DNA of 64,000 nucleotides, from assembly GCA_027624075.1 (NCBI GenBank), contig JAQBUH010000001.1:62001-126000 (forward strand), read 5' to 3'. A model generated the notes under the pieces. The model worked only from the letters and a program-made list of their open reading frames with translations. It was not told the DNA's origin and made no database searches. Positions 18,534 to 27,239 of the stretch are shown here, in pieces (positions within the stretch are counted from its first letter, which is position 1; the number at the start of each line of letters is the position of its first letter). This DNA comes from Chloroflexota bacterium. GTDB lineage: Bacteria; Chloroflexota; Dehalococcoidia; Lucifugimonadales; Lucifugimonadaceae. The position numbers and the translations under genes were made by a program.

Positions 18534-18917
18534 ATGGCGATCATCTCCGGGGTGAACATCCCAGACAAAGACCGACTCGAGTTTGCTCTCACCAAGATTC
18601 ACGGGATCGGGTCTACCACTTCAAAGAAACTGGTGCAGGAAGTGGGCCTTGCCGAAAATCCCAGGGTCCGCGACCTCACCGAAGAAGACATGGCCCGGAT
18701 CCGAAGCGCAATCGACCGTAGCGGGCTGGCGATCGAGGGTGACCTGCGCCGAGAGACTCAGATGAACATTCGGCGCCTGACAGATATTCAGTCGTACAGG
18801 GGCATTCGGCACCGCAAGAGATTGCCTGCCCGCGGTCAGCGCACCAAGACCAACGCTCGCACACAGCGAGGCCGCAGGCAGACCGTTGCCGGCAAGAAGA
18901 AGACCGCCGCCCGTTAA
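18534..18917 (+). CDS. rpsM: 30S ribosomal protein S13
   Basis: A 127-residue S13, head protein contacting P-site tRNA and bridging to L5. N-terminal AIISGVNIPDKDRLEFAL, the helix-two-turn-helix GIGSTTSKKLVQEVG, and the C-terminal RHRKRLPARGQRTKTNART are all typical. 11 bp after rpmJ. Confidence 0.97.
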   Translation: MAIISGVNIPDKDRLEFALTKIHGIGSTTSKKLVQEVGLAENPRVRDLTEEDMARIRSAIDRSGLAIEGDLRRETQMNIRRLTDIQSYRGIRHRKRLPARGQRTKTNARTQRGRRQTVAGKKKTAAR

Positions 18918-18999
18918 ATACCGGATGATGTTTTGCGGCGCCACTTAGCCGCTGACCAGATTCATTAGCCCACAGCCAGAGAAGGCCAGAGACCTGTAG

Positions 19000-19386
19000 A
19001 TGCCACGAAAGCCCCGTACCCGTCGACGTGAGAAGAAGTTTGTGCCGCAAGGCAAGGCCTACGTCAACGCAACGTTCAACAACACGCTTATTACACTGAC
19101 GGACCCTCAGGGCAACGTCATTTCACACAACAGCGCTGGCGGCATGGGCTTCCGCGGCTCGCGAAAGTCGACCGCATTCGCTGCGCAACGTGCTGGCGAC
19201 ACCGCTGCCCGCGCCGCGATGGAACATGGGCTGCGGACCGTTGACGTCCTGGTGAAGGGCCCCGGCGCAGGTAGAGAAAGCGCTATCCGTGCGTTACAAG
19301 CGGCTGGCATCCGTGTAGTCAGCATCAAAGACGTTACGCCGATACCGCACAACGGTTGCCGGCCGCCGAAGAAGCGGAGAGTCTAG
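19000..19386 (+). CDS. rpsK: 30S ribosomal protein S11
   Basis: A 128-residue S11 of the platform. Characteristic are [39 protein letters not shown] and the ending [19 protein letters not shown]. It lies 82 bp after rpsM, in the alpha-operon order. Confidence 0.97.
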   Translation: MPRKPRTRRREKKFVPQGKAYVNATFNNTLITLTDPQGNVISHNSAGGMGFRGSRKSTAFAAQRAGDTAARAAMEHGLRTVDVLVKGPGAGRESAIRALQAAGIRVVSIKDVTPIPHNGCRPPKKRRV

Positions 19387-19493
19387 CCAGGTTTAGCCTT
19401 TCATTTCCGCGGTGAACGCGGGGCGTTTGTCTGTTCAATACATTTGCCCGCCCGCCCTGTCTAAGGTGCGAGGCGGAGCGAACAGGGAGTCCG

Positions 19494-20093
19494 ATGGCAC
19501 GGTATACCGGCCCGCTAAAAAAGAAATTGAAGTCCCTTGGCATGCTCGCTCAGGAGCGTACCAGGGGCAGGGGACCGCAGGAGCGCGCGCCGAGGCGCAG
19601 GCAGTCTCAGTACGGGCTTCAGTTGCAGGAGAAGCAGAAGGCCAAGCTCCTGTACGGCGTTCTGGAACGGCAGTTCAGCAACTATTACCGCGAGGCCGCA
19701 CGCCGGACCGGGGTTACTGGTGACAACTTGATCCAGTTGCTTGAGGGTCGGCTTGACAACGTGGTCTACAGGCTCGGGTTCGCGTCAACGCGTCGCCAGG
19801 CCAGGCAGATGGTTAACCACGGCCACATCCAGATCAACGCAAAGAAGGTAGACATCCCTTCTTACCAGGTGCGACCGGGCCAGAAGATCACCTGGAGAGA
19901 GAGATCTCGCGGCAGCGGACTATTTGAAGTCATCACCGCAAACACCGGCATGGGTAAAACCAGTCAGGTCCCTAGCTGGCTGCGAGTGACCCCGGACGAC
20001 GCGGCGGGCGAGATGGCCGCCCTTCCGAATCCAATGGAGGGTGAGGTTATTATCGACACCCGGCAGATAGTTGAATACTACTCAAGGAGGTAA
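19494..20093 (+). CDS. rpsD: 30S ribosomal protein S4
   Basis: A 199-residue S4, primary 16S binder and, in E. coli, repressor of the alpha operon. It starts MARYTGPLKKKLKSLGM, and the S4 RNA-binding domain is clear at LEGRLDNVVYRLGFASTRRQ. The N-terminal Cys residues of zinc-type S4 are absent. Its last codons (TCAAGGAGGTAA) contain the Shine-Dalgarno of rpoA. Confidence 0.97.
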   Translation: MARYTGPLKKKLKSLGMLAQERTRGRGPQERAPRRRQSQYGLQLQEKQKAKLLYGVLERQFSNYYREAARRTGVTGDNLIQLLEGRLDNVVYRLGFASTRRQARQMVNHGHIQINAKKVDIPSYQVRPGQKITWRERSRGSGLFEVITANTGMGKTSQVPSWLRVTPDDAAGEMAALPNPMEGEVIIDTRQIVEYYSRR

Positions 20094-20097
20094 CTCT

Positions 20098-21150
20098 GTG
20101 CTAGAGCGCATGTATGGCCTCACTCCGCGTGAGGAACTGCCACCTCTCCAGGTAGAGGTGCCGGCTCTCGGTGTAAAGATCCTGGAAGCTGATGATGAGT
20201 TCGGCCGGTTTGTCGCCGAGCCGCTTGAGCGCGGTTGGGGGGTGACCCTGGGCAACCCGCTCCGGCGCTCACTGCTCAGCTCGCTTCCCGGCACGGCGAT
20301 CACCTGGGTAAAGATCGACGGCGTCCTGCATGAGTACTCAACGGTAGACCACATGCGGGAAGAGGTCGGCGAGTTCTTGCTCAATGTCAAAGGCATCCGC
20401 CTCCGCTCTCTTGCCGACAGGCCGGGAAGACTTCGCCTCGAAATCGACGGTGAGGGCGAGGTCCGCGCCGGAGATATCATGGCGACGGCCGACTTCGAGA
20501 TCGTGAACCCGGAACACCACCTGGCCACGCTCGACTCGTCAAAGGCCACGCTTTCCGTTGAGTTCAATGTTGAGCAGGACGTGGGATACCGGCCGGCGGC
20601 GCACGATGAGGGCCTGCCGATTGGCATACTTCCGGTCGACGCCGTGTTCACTCCCGTGCGTAAAGCCAACTTCCGGGTCGAGGCTACACGCGTCGGACAG
20701 CGTGACGACTTTGAGCGGCTGATTGTCGAGGTCTGGACGGACCGCACCATCACTCCGCTTGAGGCTGTTCAGACCGCGTCCAACCGTTTGATGGAACGTT
20801 TCTACCTCTTTTCTACGCTCGATAAAGAGCCGGTCGAAGAGGCGGGTCCTGCCGCGGGGCTGGGGATCTCACCAGAGATCTACAACACGCTTATTGAGAC
20901 GCTCGACCTTTCGGCGCGCACTCTTAACTGCTTGAAGCGCGCAGGCATCAACCGGGTCGGTGAAGTCCTTTCAATGCCGAAGTCGGAGTTGCTGAAGATC
21001 CGGAACTTCGGTCAGAAGTCCCTGGACGAACTCTACGAGAAGCTGTCTGAGAAGGACCTCCTGCCAGAAGGCGTTTCGAGCGACACAAAGCGCCTCGGCG
21101 ATGAAGAAATAGACGGCGCCGATGAGGACTCTGGAGAAGATGAGGAATGA
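20098..21150 (+). CDS. rpoA: RNA polymerase subunit alpha
   Basis: A 350-residue alpha subunit. The start is GTG 20098, 7 bp after a perfect AGGAGG (20085-20090) that lies in the rpsD end; a frame opening at 20071 lacks such a site. The N-terminal dimerisation domain has GWGVTLGNPLRRSLLSSLPG; the C-terminal domain has TLNCLKRAGINRVGEVLSM and IRNFGQKSLDELYEKL. It ends in an acidic tail. It overlaps rplQ by ATGA. The alpha-CTD contacts UP elements and regulators. Confidence 0.96.
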   Translation: MLERMYGLTPREELPPLQVEVPALGVKILEADDEFGRFVAEPLERGWGVTLGNPLRRSLLSSLPGTAITWVKIDGVLHEYSTVDHMREEVGEFLLNVKGIRLRSLADRPGRLRLEIDGEGEVRAGDIMATADFEIVNPEHHLATLDSSKATLSVEFNVEQDVGYRPAAHDEGLPIGILPVDAVFTPVRKANFRVEATRVGQRDDFERLIVEVWTDRTITPLEAVQTASNRLMERFYLFSTLDKEPVEEAGPAAGLGISPEIYNTLIETLDLSARTLNCLKRAGINRVGEVLSMPKSELLKIRNFGQKSLDELYEKLSEKDLLPEGVSSDTKRLGDEEIDGADEDSGEDEE

Positions 21151-21497
21151 GACACCAAGTCTCAGGCAGGCGGTTCGACAGGGCGAGCGGCCACCGCATG
21201 ATGATGTACCGGACCCTGGTCACGGATCTTCTGAAGCACGGGTATGTCCGCACGACTGCCGCAAAGGCGCGTGAGGTCAAGCCGATGGCAGAGAAGATGG
21301 TCACACTTGGCAAGGCCGGCTCACTTCACGCCCGGCGTCAGGCGGCCGCGTTCATCACCGAGCCTGCCGTCGTCAGATCTGTATTCGATGATCTGGCGGG
21401 CCGTTACAAGGACCGGCCGGGCGGCTACACGCGCCTGATTAAACTCGGCCCGCGCAAAGGTGACGCTTCGGAGATGGCGCTGCTCCAACTGGTCTAG
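21147..21497 (+). CDS. rplQ: 50S ribosomal protein L17
   Basis: A 116-residue L17, normal length: MRHQVSGRRFDRASGHRMMM, then AREVKPMAEKMVTLGK and a GGYTRLIKLGPRKGD ending. It is coupled to rpoA by the 4-bp overlap and followed by truA. Confidence 0.97.
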   Translation: MRHQVSGRRFDRASGHRMMMYRTLVTDLLKHGYVRTTAAKAREVKPMAEKMVTLGKAGSLHARRQAAAFITEPAVVRSVFDDLAGRYKDRPGGYTRLIKLGPRKGDASEMALLQLV

Positions 21498-21526
21498 CTC
21501 AAACGATTCTCGAAAGCTGACGCAGC

Positions 21527-22303
21527 ATGCGCTACGCTCTGCTGGTCGAGTATGACGGCACCGCGTTTCACGGGTCCCAGGTGCAAAAGGGCGTGCGTAC
21601 CGTTCAGGGCGAGCTTGAAGGCGCTCTCGAACGGATATACGAATCGCCTGTTCGGTTGAGGTTGGGGAGCCGCACTGACGCTGGAGTCCATGCGACTGGC
21701 CAGGTGGCGGTGTTCGATGGAGAACAGCGCCACGAGACTGCGACTCTAAGGGACGCACTGAACTTTTATGTGCCGAAAGATGTTGCCGTGCGGGATGTTG
21801 AGAGCGTTGCAGACGAGTTCGATCCGAGACGGTGCGCGTTACAACGGAAGTATGTGTTTACGCTGAACGACGGAGCGGCGCCGTCACCGATCAATCGTTG
21901 GACAGAGGTGAGGACAAGGCGGCATCTTGCGATAGACGAGATGAATCTGGCAGGCGCCAGATTCATCGGCAGCCATGACTTTGCCTCTTTCGCCGGACCG
22001 GCCACCCCTCCGGACGCGGTTACGGTGCGGAATGTCAGCTATGTGAACGTCGAGCGGGGCGAAGACGCAAAGGTGCGGGTGAAGATCAATGGCAACGCAT
22101 TTATTCACCAGCAGGTAAGAAGGATGGCCGGCGCGCTGGTGCGGGTCGGCACAGGGAAGTTGAGCCATCTGGAACTGGCAACTCTCGTAGATCAGCCTCG
22201 TCGTGGCGCCGCAGGTTGGCCGCTCGGGCCGCAAGGCTTGTGCCTGACGAGAATCGAATACGGGAAAGACGGGCCATTCCAGGGCGAAACTGAGTACAAT
22301 TAA
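21527..22303 (+). CDS. truA: tRNA pseudouridine(38-40) synthase TruA
   Basis: A 258-residue enzyme isomerising U38-U40 in tRNA anticodon arms. The catalytic Asp is in GSRTDAGVHATGQV near residue 50; YDGTAFHGSQ is the N-terminal motif, and HQQVRRMAGALVRVGTGK the conserved C-terminal block. Location between rplQ and rplM matches many Gram-positive genomes. Confidence 0.95.
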   Translation: MRYALLVEYDGTAFHGSQVQKGVRTVQGELEGALERIYESPVRLRLGSRTDAGVHATGQVAVFDGEQRHETATLRDALNFYVPKDVAVRDVESVADEFDPRRCALQRKYVFTLNDGAAPSPINRWTEVRTRRHLAIDEMNLAGARFIGSHDFASFAGPATPPDAVTVRNVSYVNVERGEDAKVRVKINGNAFIHQQVRRMAGALVRVGTGKLSHLELATLVDQPRRGAAGWPLGPQGLCLTRIEYGKDGPFQGETEYN

Positions 22304-22357
22304 CGGGTTGTTCGAATAGTCACCCGGCCTCCGGGCCTCAGGCGGGTTCAAAAACAG

Positions 22358-23275
22358 ATGGTTACAAAGCTAAAGCCCTACAACCCAAGCGCCAGTGAAC
22401 TGGTGTCCGACTGGCACGTTATGGATGCCCGCGGCAAGGTGCTTGGCAGGCTTGCCACCGAGGCGGCTATGCTCCTCATGGGCAAGCACCGCCCCGAATA
22501 CGTGCCTCACATGATCTCCGGAGACTTTGTGATTGTCACCAACGCCGCAGAGGTGACGGTGACCGGCAACAAGGAAGACCAGATCGTCTACAAGAGGCAC
22601 AGCCAGAAGCCGGGGAAGCTGAAAGAGATACCTTACAAGAAGGTCCGGGCAGCCTTCCCTGAGCGGATCATTGAACATGCAGTGCGCGGAATGCTCCCCA
22701 AGAACAAGCTGGGCGAACGCATGATTCGCAGGCTCAAGGTCTACGCTGGCGAAGAGCACCCTCATGTTTCCCAAATAGCCTGGTCCGCAGGACGGCCGGA
22801 GCGAGACGTCATAGCTGCAGAGAAGGCGGAAGAAGAGGCGAAGAAGCGAACGGAAAATAGACTGAACACCGTTGCTCGCAGAGAGATTGCCGCCAGCGCC
22901 GCCGCAAAGTCCGTGACTCCGGAACCTGAGACAGCAGAGCCAAAGAGCGGTCGCCGGCCGGCCTCGGCGAAGGCCGTAGACGTTCCAGAGCAGGTTGTCG
23001 CAGTAGCGCCGGTCGAGTCTGAAGTCGCTGACTCTGTCACCGCTGAAGACGAGGCGCCTCTGGTTAAAGAACCTGCCGCGAAACGCGCCTCAACCTCGAA
23101 AGCCTCTGCGGCAAAATCGCCCGGCACTGCCGCCGCAGCTCCAAAGAAATCTGGCAGCGGTCCGTCCAGGGCGCCGGCATCAAAGACGTCGGCCGCGAAG
23201 TTCGGCGCCTCAACCAGCCGCAAGACTCCGACGGCCCGGAAATCACCGGCCGCCAAGAAACCCGACGACAAGTAG
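22358..23275 (+). CDS. rplM: 50S ribosomal protein L13 with long Lys/Ala/Pro-rich C-terminal tail
   Basis: The L13 core is in residues 1-145: WHVMDARGKVLGRLATEAA, GKHRPEYVPHMISGDFVIV and EHAVRGMLPKNKLGERMIRR. The full protein is 305 residues, about twice the family norm. Residues from about 150 form a charged helix-prone stretch, then an acidic middle and a Ser/Ala/Lys/Pro-rich end resembling histone H1-like tails. The frame has no stop and uses the same codon preferences. The antisense frame is also open, but this is a by-product of composition. rpsI follows after 15 bp. Confidence 0.93.
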   Translation: MVTKLKPYNPSASELVSDWHVMDARGKVLGRLATEAAMLLMGKHRPEYVPHMISGDFVIVTNAAEVTVTGNKEDQIVYKRHSQKPGKLKEIPYKKVRAAFPERIIEHAVRGMLPKNKLGERMIRRLKVYAGEEHPHVSQIAWSAGRPERDVIAAEKAEEEAKKRTENRLNTVARREIAASAAAKSVTPEPETAEPKSGRRPASAKAVDVPEQVVAVAPVESEVADSVTAEDEAPLVKEPAAKRASTSKASAAKSPGTAAAAPKKSGSGPSRAPASKTSAAKFGASTSRKTPTARKSPAAKKPDDK

Positions 23276-23290
23276 TCTGGAGATTCATAT

Positions 23291-23686
23291 TTGACGCAGC
23301 AGCAGTACTACTACGGCACCGGCCGTCGCAAGACATCCGTCGCTCGAGTACGTGTCTACAACACGCCGGGCGGGGTGACCATCAACGGAAAGCCGCTTGA
23401 GGAAGCGATACCTCAACAGGCGTGGGCACAGATGGCGGTGGCGCCGCTGGCAGTGACCAGGCTGGGGAACGATGTCACGGTGACCGTGAAGGCACACGGC
23501 GGCGGTGTTGGGTCACAGGCGGGAGCGGTCGCACACGGCCTCGCACGGGCCCTGACAGTGATGAACGAGGATCTGAAGAAGCCGCTCCGCGACGCCGGAC
23601 TCCTGACACGGGACGCGCGAATGAAGGAAAGCAAGAAGTACGGCCTGAAACGCGCTCGAAAGGCCCCGCAGTACACGAAGCGCTAA
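23291..23686 (+). CDS. rpsI: 30S ribosomal protein S9
   Basis: A 131-residue S9. The start is TTG 23291 (MTQQQYYYGTGRRKTSVARV). The C-terminus LKRARKAPQYTKR is the tail that contacts P-site tRNA. It is the last gene of the ribosomal supercluster and is followed by a hairpin terminator. Confidence 0.95.
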   Translation: MTQQQYYYGTGRRKTSVARVRVYNTPGGVTINGKPLEEAIPQQAWAQMAVAPLAVTRLGNDVTVTVKAHGGGVGSQAGAVAHGLARALTVMNEDLKKPLRDAGLLTRDARMKESKKYGLKRARKAPQYTKR

Positions 23687-23711
23687 TTCGCGCCTGCAGG
23701 TCTGCTCATTG

Positions 23712-23744
23712 AGAAGCACATCCGGATAAAGGGTGTGCTTTTTC
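23712..23744 (+). terminator. Rho-independent terminator after rpsI
   Basis: AAGCACA (23714-23720) pairs with TGTGCTT (23734-23740) across a 13-base loop, followed by a T run (TTTC). It closes the forward ribosomal cluster where it meets the reverse-strand prmC. Confidence 0.75.
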
Positions 23745-23756
23745 TTTGCGAGGCAA

Positions 23757-24674
23757 CTAGTGAGGAAGTTCGATCAGCAGGCAGCGCTCAAGACCGGCAA
23801 GATCGGTGAGTACCGACACGGACGCCTCTGGCAGTCTGCTTTTCGCCTCTGCCAGGCACTGTTCGGTTACCGGTGGATCGATCTCGATGAACGCCGCCCC
23901 GCCAGGCGCAATGATGCTGTCGAGACCGCCCAGCAACGGACGGTAAACCGCCATTCCGTCGCGTCCACCGTCAAGCGCAGTGCGCGGCTCGAATCCCAGT
24001 TCTGGCTGGATGTCCGGCCCGGACAGGAAGTCAGTTAACACGTACGGCGGGTTGCAGACAACGATCTCGAACGTCCCGCTGACACCGGCAGCCAGCGAGC
24101 AATGAACGAACTCGATTCGCCCGGCGACCGCCAGTAACTGTGCATTCTCCTTCGCAACCGCCAGTGCCTCAAGTGAGATATCCGTGGCCACGACTGTTGA
24201 CGCCGGGAGTTCGGTTGCCAGTGTCACGGCGATTACGCCGCTGCCGGTCCCGATATCAAGGACCCGCGGGGCCGGGAAGTTCTGCTCCCCGGCAAACGCC
24301 AGCGCCTGTTCGATCAACAGCTCTGTCTCCGGCCTCGGGATCAGCACGCGCGAGTCGACTTTGAAACTGCGCCCGTAGAACTCAACCTGGCCGATGACGT
24401 ACTGGAGCGGCTCTCTGCTGAGTCGCCTGCGAACCATAGTCTCAAGCGCCAGCCGCTCGTCATTCGTGAGCGTTCGGTCCGGGTCGGTCAGCAGAGCCTC
24501 CCTGGTAACGCCGGCTGCCGCCATAACCAGCTGTCTCGCCTCGAAGCCAGCGTCTGGTATGCCCGCGCTGCCAATGACCTTCCTGACCTGTGCAAGGGCG
24601 TAGCCCAGTCGCTGGTCTTCAAGGCGCAGAGCCGGAGGGACTGCGGGTGGTTTCACCGTGGCTGCATGTTCCAT
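23757..24674 (-). CDS. prmC: Release factor glutamine N5-methyltransferase PrmC
   Basis: A 305-residue SAM-dependent methyltransferase that modifies the Gln of the GGQ motif in release factors. The N-terminal helical domain ends near EPLQYVIGQVEFYG. The Rossmann domain has VLDIGTGSGVIAVTLA, and the catalytic NPPY is in VVCNPPYVL near residue 208. It is 18 bp downstream of prfA, whose product is its substrate. Confidence 0.95.
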   Translation of the reverse strand: MEHAATVKPPAVPPALRLEDQRLGYALAQVRKVIGSAGIPDAGFEARQLVMAAAGVTREALLTDPDRTLTNDERLALETMVRRRLSREPLQYVIGQVEFYGRSFKVDSRVLIPRPETELLIEQALAFAGEQNFPAPRVLDIGTGSGVIAVTLATELPASTVVATDISLEALAVAKENAQLLAVAGRIEFVHCSLAAGVSGTFEIVVCNPPYVLTDFLSGPDIQPELGFEPRTALDGGRDGMAVYRPLLGGLDSIIAPGGAAFIEIDPPVTEQCLAEAKSRLPEASVSVLTDLAGLERCLLIELPH

Positions 24675-24692
24675 CCGATGCCGGAGTTCCAG

Positions 24693-25781
24693 TTAACGGC
24701 TCGTCACAGAAGCCATCTTGCGTGCCTGCTCTTCCGAGAGCAACGCGTCGACAAACTCATCGATGTTGCCTTCAAGCACGCGGTCAAGCTGGTGGCTCGT
24801 GAAGTTAATTCTGTGGTCCGTCACCCGGCTCTGCGGGAAGTTATATGTGCGGATCTTCTCTGATCGGTCTCCTGTCCCGACCTGCGCCTTCCGGTCGGCG
24901 GCGATCTCGCTTTGCTGCTGCCGTCTCTGCTCATCCCAGAGCCGGGCGCGCAGGATCTCCATCGCCTTTTGCCTGTTTTGCAGTTGGGACCGCTCGTTCT
25001 GGCAGGTCACGACGATGCCTGTCGGGATATGGGTGAGGCGTATTGCAGTCGCCACTTTGTTCACGTTCTGGCCGCCGGCGCCGCCGGAGTGATACACGTC
25101 CGTGCGGATGTCGATGTCGTTGATCTCAAGGTCAACTTCCTCGACCTTTGGCAGGACAGCGACCGTCGCTGTCGAGGTGTGGATACGCCCCTGCGACTCT
25201 GTGCTGGGCACGCGCTGGACACGGTGAACACCGCTTTCCAGCTTCAGGCGGCGGAACGCGCCGTCGCCAGACACCTCGAAGACAACCTCTTTGACCCCAC
25301 CGACTCCCGTCTCGCTGCTATCGAGCACGCCCAGCTTCCAGCCCCTCGTCTCTGCGTAGCGTTGGTACATTCGCAGGAGGTCCGCCGCAAACAGAGCCGC
25401 CTCATCTCCACCGGCCCCGGCGCGAATCTCGATCACCGCGTCTGCGTGTTCGGTTGCGTCCTTGGGGATTAACGCGCCCTGGATACCTTCGATCAGCGGC
25501 GCAATCCGGGCCTCCATCTCGCTCGCTTCGGCCCCCGCCATGTCCAGCATCTCGGGGTCCGTCTCTTCAGCGATCAGGTTCCGCGCCTCGTCAAGCGCTT
25601 TGCTTGCCGACTCGTATTCATGCCAGAGGTCGACAACGCGTTGCAGATCGCTGTACTCCTGACCGAGCCTGCGCATTGCCCCGGCGTCCTGTGCCGTCTC
25701 GGGTAGCGAAAGGAGACGTTCGACTTCTGCGTGGCGATCGGAGATCTCGCCGAGACGTGCCAACATGGATTCCTGCATCAT
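24693..25781 (-). CDS. prfA: Peptide chain release factor 1
   Basis: A 362-residue class I release factor reading UAA and UAG. The catalytic motif is SGGAGGQNVNKVATAIR near residue 233. The codon-recognition tripeptide lies in HRVQRVPSTESQGRIHTS, and Pro-Ser-Thr is the variant of PxT seen in RF1. Two adjacent Met codons start the frame. It is co-directional with prmC and 82 bp downstream of hisS. Confidence 0.96.
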   Translation of the reverse strand: MMQESMLARLGEISDRHAEVERLLSLPETAQDAGAMRRLGQEYSDLQRVVDLWHEYESASKALDEARNLIAEETDPEMLDMAGAEASEMEARIAPLIEGIQGALIPKDATEHADAVIEIRAGAGGDEAALFAADLLRMYQRYAETRGWKLGVLDSSETGVGGVKEVVFEVSGDGAFRRLKLESGVHRVQRVPSTESQGRIHTSTATVAVLPKVEEVDLEINDIDIRTDVYHSGGAGGQNVNKVATAIRLTHIPTGIVVTCQNERSQLQNRQKAMEILRARLWDEQRRQQQSEIAADRKAQVGTGDRSEKIRTYNFPQSRVTDHRINFTSHQLDRVLEGNIDEFVDALLSEEQARKMASVTSR

Positions 25782-25863
25782 TCGAGAATATCACGAGGCC
25801 CAGTACGGGGCTTTAGCCAGTTCGATGCGAAGACCAGCGCGCGCGGCAAGGCGGTAACTCTGA

Positions 25864-27129
25864 CTAACCGGCTGCCAACGTGGCGGCTGCTTTATCCAGC
25901 GGAACCTCGACCTGCGGCGTGTCTGACCGCAGTGACTTTAATGCGGCTACGCCGGCTTCAAGCTCTCGCTCACCAAGGATCACGGCGTTTACGGCGCCGG
26001 ATTGATTCGCATACCGCATCTGCGCCTTGAATGAGCGGGCAGGCGCAAGAACGGTCGCGATTCCGTGCGAGCGAAGCTCTGCGGCAAGCCTCGATGCGGC
26101 GTTGCGCGCCGGTCCAACGCTCACGATGACAGCTTTAAGCTCGTCTGGCTGTGGCACTGGCACTTCCTGGGCCTTGAGCTCAAGGATGATGCGTTCGATA
26201 CCCGAGCCGAAGCCGATGCCAGGGGTCGGCGGGCCGCCCAGGATCTCGATCAGCGGGTCGTACCGTCCCCCGGCGATCATCGTTCCCTGGCCACCGGCAT
26301 TCTGCGGCTCAAACTCGAACACGGTCCGGTTGTAGTAGTCGAGGCCGCGGACGAGCCTGTGGTCGGTCTGGTACTCGAACGATGGGTAGGTTTCTTTCAG
26401 GTCTTCCAGGAGACCGGTCAATTCCTCCCAGTGCAACCTCGACTGATCGCCGAGGTAATCCAGAGCGCGCGGCGCGTCTTCGCCGATCTTCCTGGTTGCC
26501 TCTTCCTTCGAGTCCAGCAATCTCAAAGGCGCTCGTTCGAGGCGTGCAAGATCGACCTTCGGCAGGTCTCCGCTATACCGTGAGAAGTAGTCGTGGAGCA
26601 TGGCGAGGTACGGTTTGCGCTCTTCGGGGTCCGCCAGGGAGTTCAGCCGGAGCGTGAAGTGGCTCAGGCCAAGCTGACTGAGATAGCGGAAACCGAGTTC
26701 GATGATCTCAGCGTCCACGGTGGCTGACGCGTCGCCGATCGCCTCAACTCCGAACTGGTGGTGCTGCCGCACCCGGCCTGCCTGCGGCCGCTCATACCTG
26801 AACATCGGCGCCACATAGTACTGACGGACAGGCTGCGGCAGGTTCTGCATGCCATGCTCGATGTAGGCGCGGCAGACGGAGGCCGTGCCCTCGGGCCTCA
26901 AGGTCAGGGAATCTCCGCCATTGTCCTCGAAGCTGTACATCTCCTTCTGGACAATGTCGGTCTCATCGCCGACACCGCGCTGGAAAAGGCTCGTCGCCTC
27001 GAACATCGGCGTATCGATGCGGCCGTAGCCGAACTCGAATGCGACCCTGGCCGCGGTCTTCCTGACGTAGTCCCAGTACGGCTGTTCGGCGGGCAGTATG
27101 TCCTGTGTGCCGCGGGGAGTCTTGAACAT
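25864..27129 (-). CDS. hisS: Histidyl-tRNA synthetase
   Basis: A 421-residue class II synthetase. Motif 1 is around GYGRIDTPMFEATSLF, motif 2 around FRYERPQAGRVRQHHQFGVE, and the histidine-binding LVRGLDYYNRTVFE near residue 260. Motif 3 is GFGSGIERI. The C-terminal anticodon domain follows. It is placed between guaB3 and prfA on the reverse strand. Confidence 0.96.
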   Translation of the reverse strand: MFKTPRGTQDILPAEQPYWDYVRKTAARVAFEFGYGRIDTPMFEATSLFQRGVGDETDIVQKEMYSFEDNGGDSLTLRPEGTASVCRAYIEHGMQNLPQPVRQYYVAPMFRYERPQAGRVRQHHQFGVEAIGDASATVDAEIIELGFRYLSQLGLSHFTLRLNSLADPEERKPYLAMLHDYFSRYSGDLPKVDLARLERAPLRLLDSKEEATRKIGEDAPRALDYLGDQSRLHWEELTGLLEDLKETYPSFEYQTDHRLVRGLDYYNRTVFEFEPQNAGGQGTMIAGGRYDPLIEILGGPPTPGIGFGSGIERIILELKAQEVPVPQPDELKAVIVSVGPARNAASRLAAELRSHGIATVLAPARSFKAQMRYANQSGAVNAVILGERELEAGVAALKSLRSDTPQVEVPLDKAAATLAAG

Positions 27130-27239
27130 GGTGTTTGTGGACAGTCTGAATCCCGCCGGGCGAATTTACCAGCCGCGCTCGTGGTGTTTACGGGTCGTCA
27201 GCTCTGTCCGTTCCGGCCGGTGGATCGGTCCGGCGTTTC

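Noticed and set aside
22762-23271. Reverse-strand 169-codon frame opposite the L13 tail
   Set aside because: Arises from the low-complexity Ala/Lys/Ser codons of the rplM extension; the forward frame is continuous with the L13 core.
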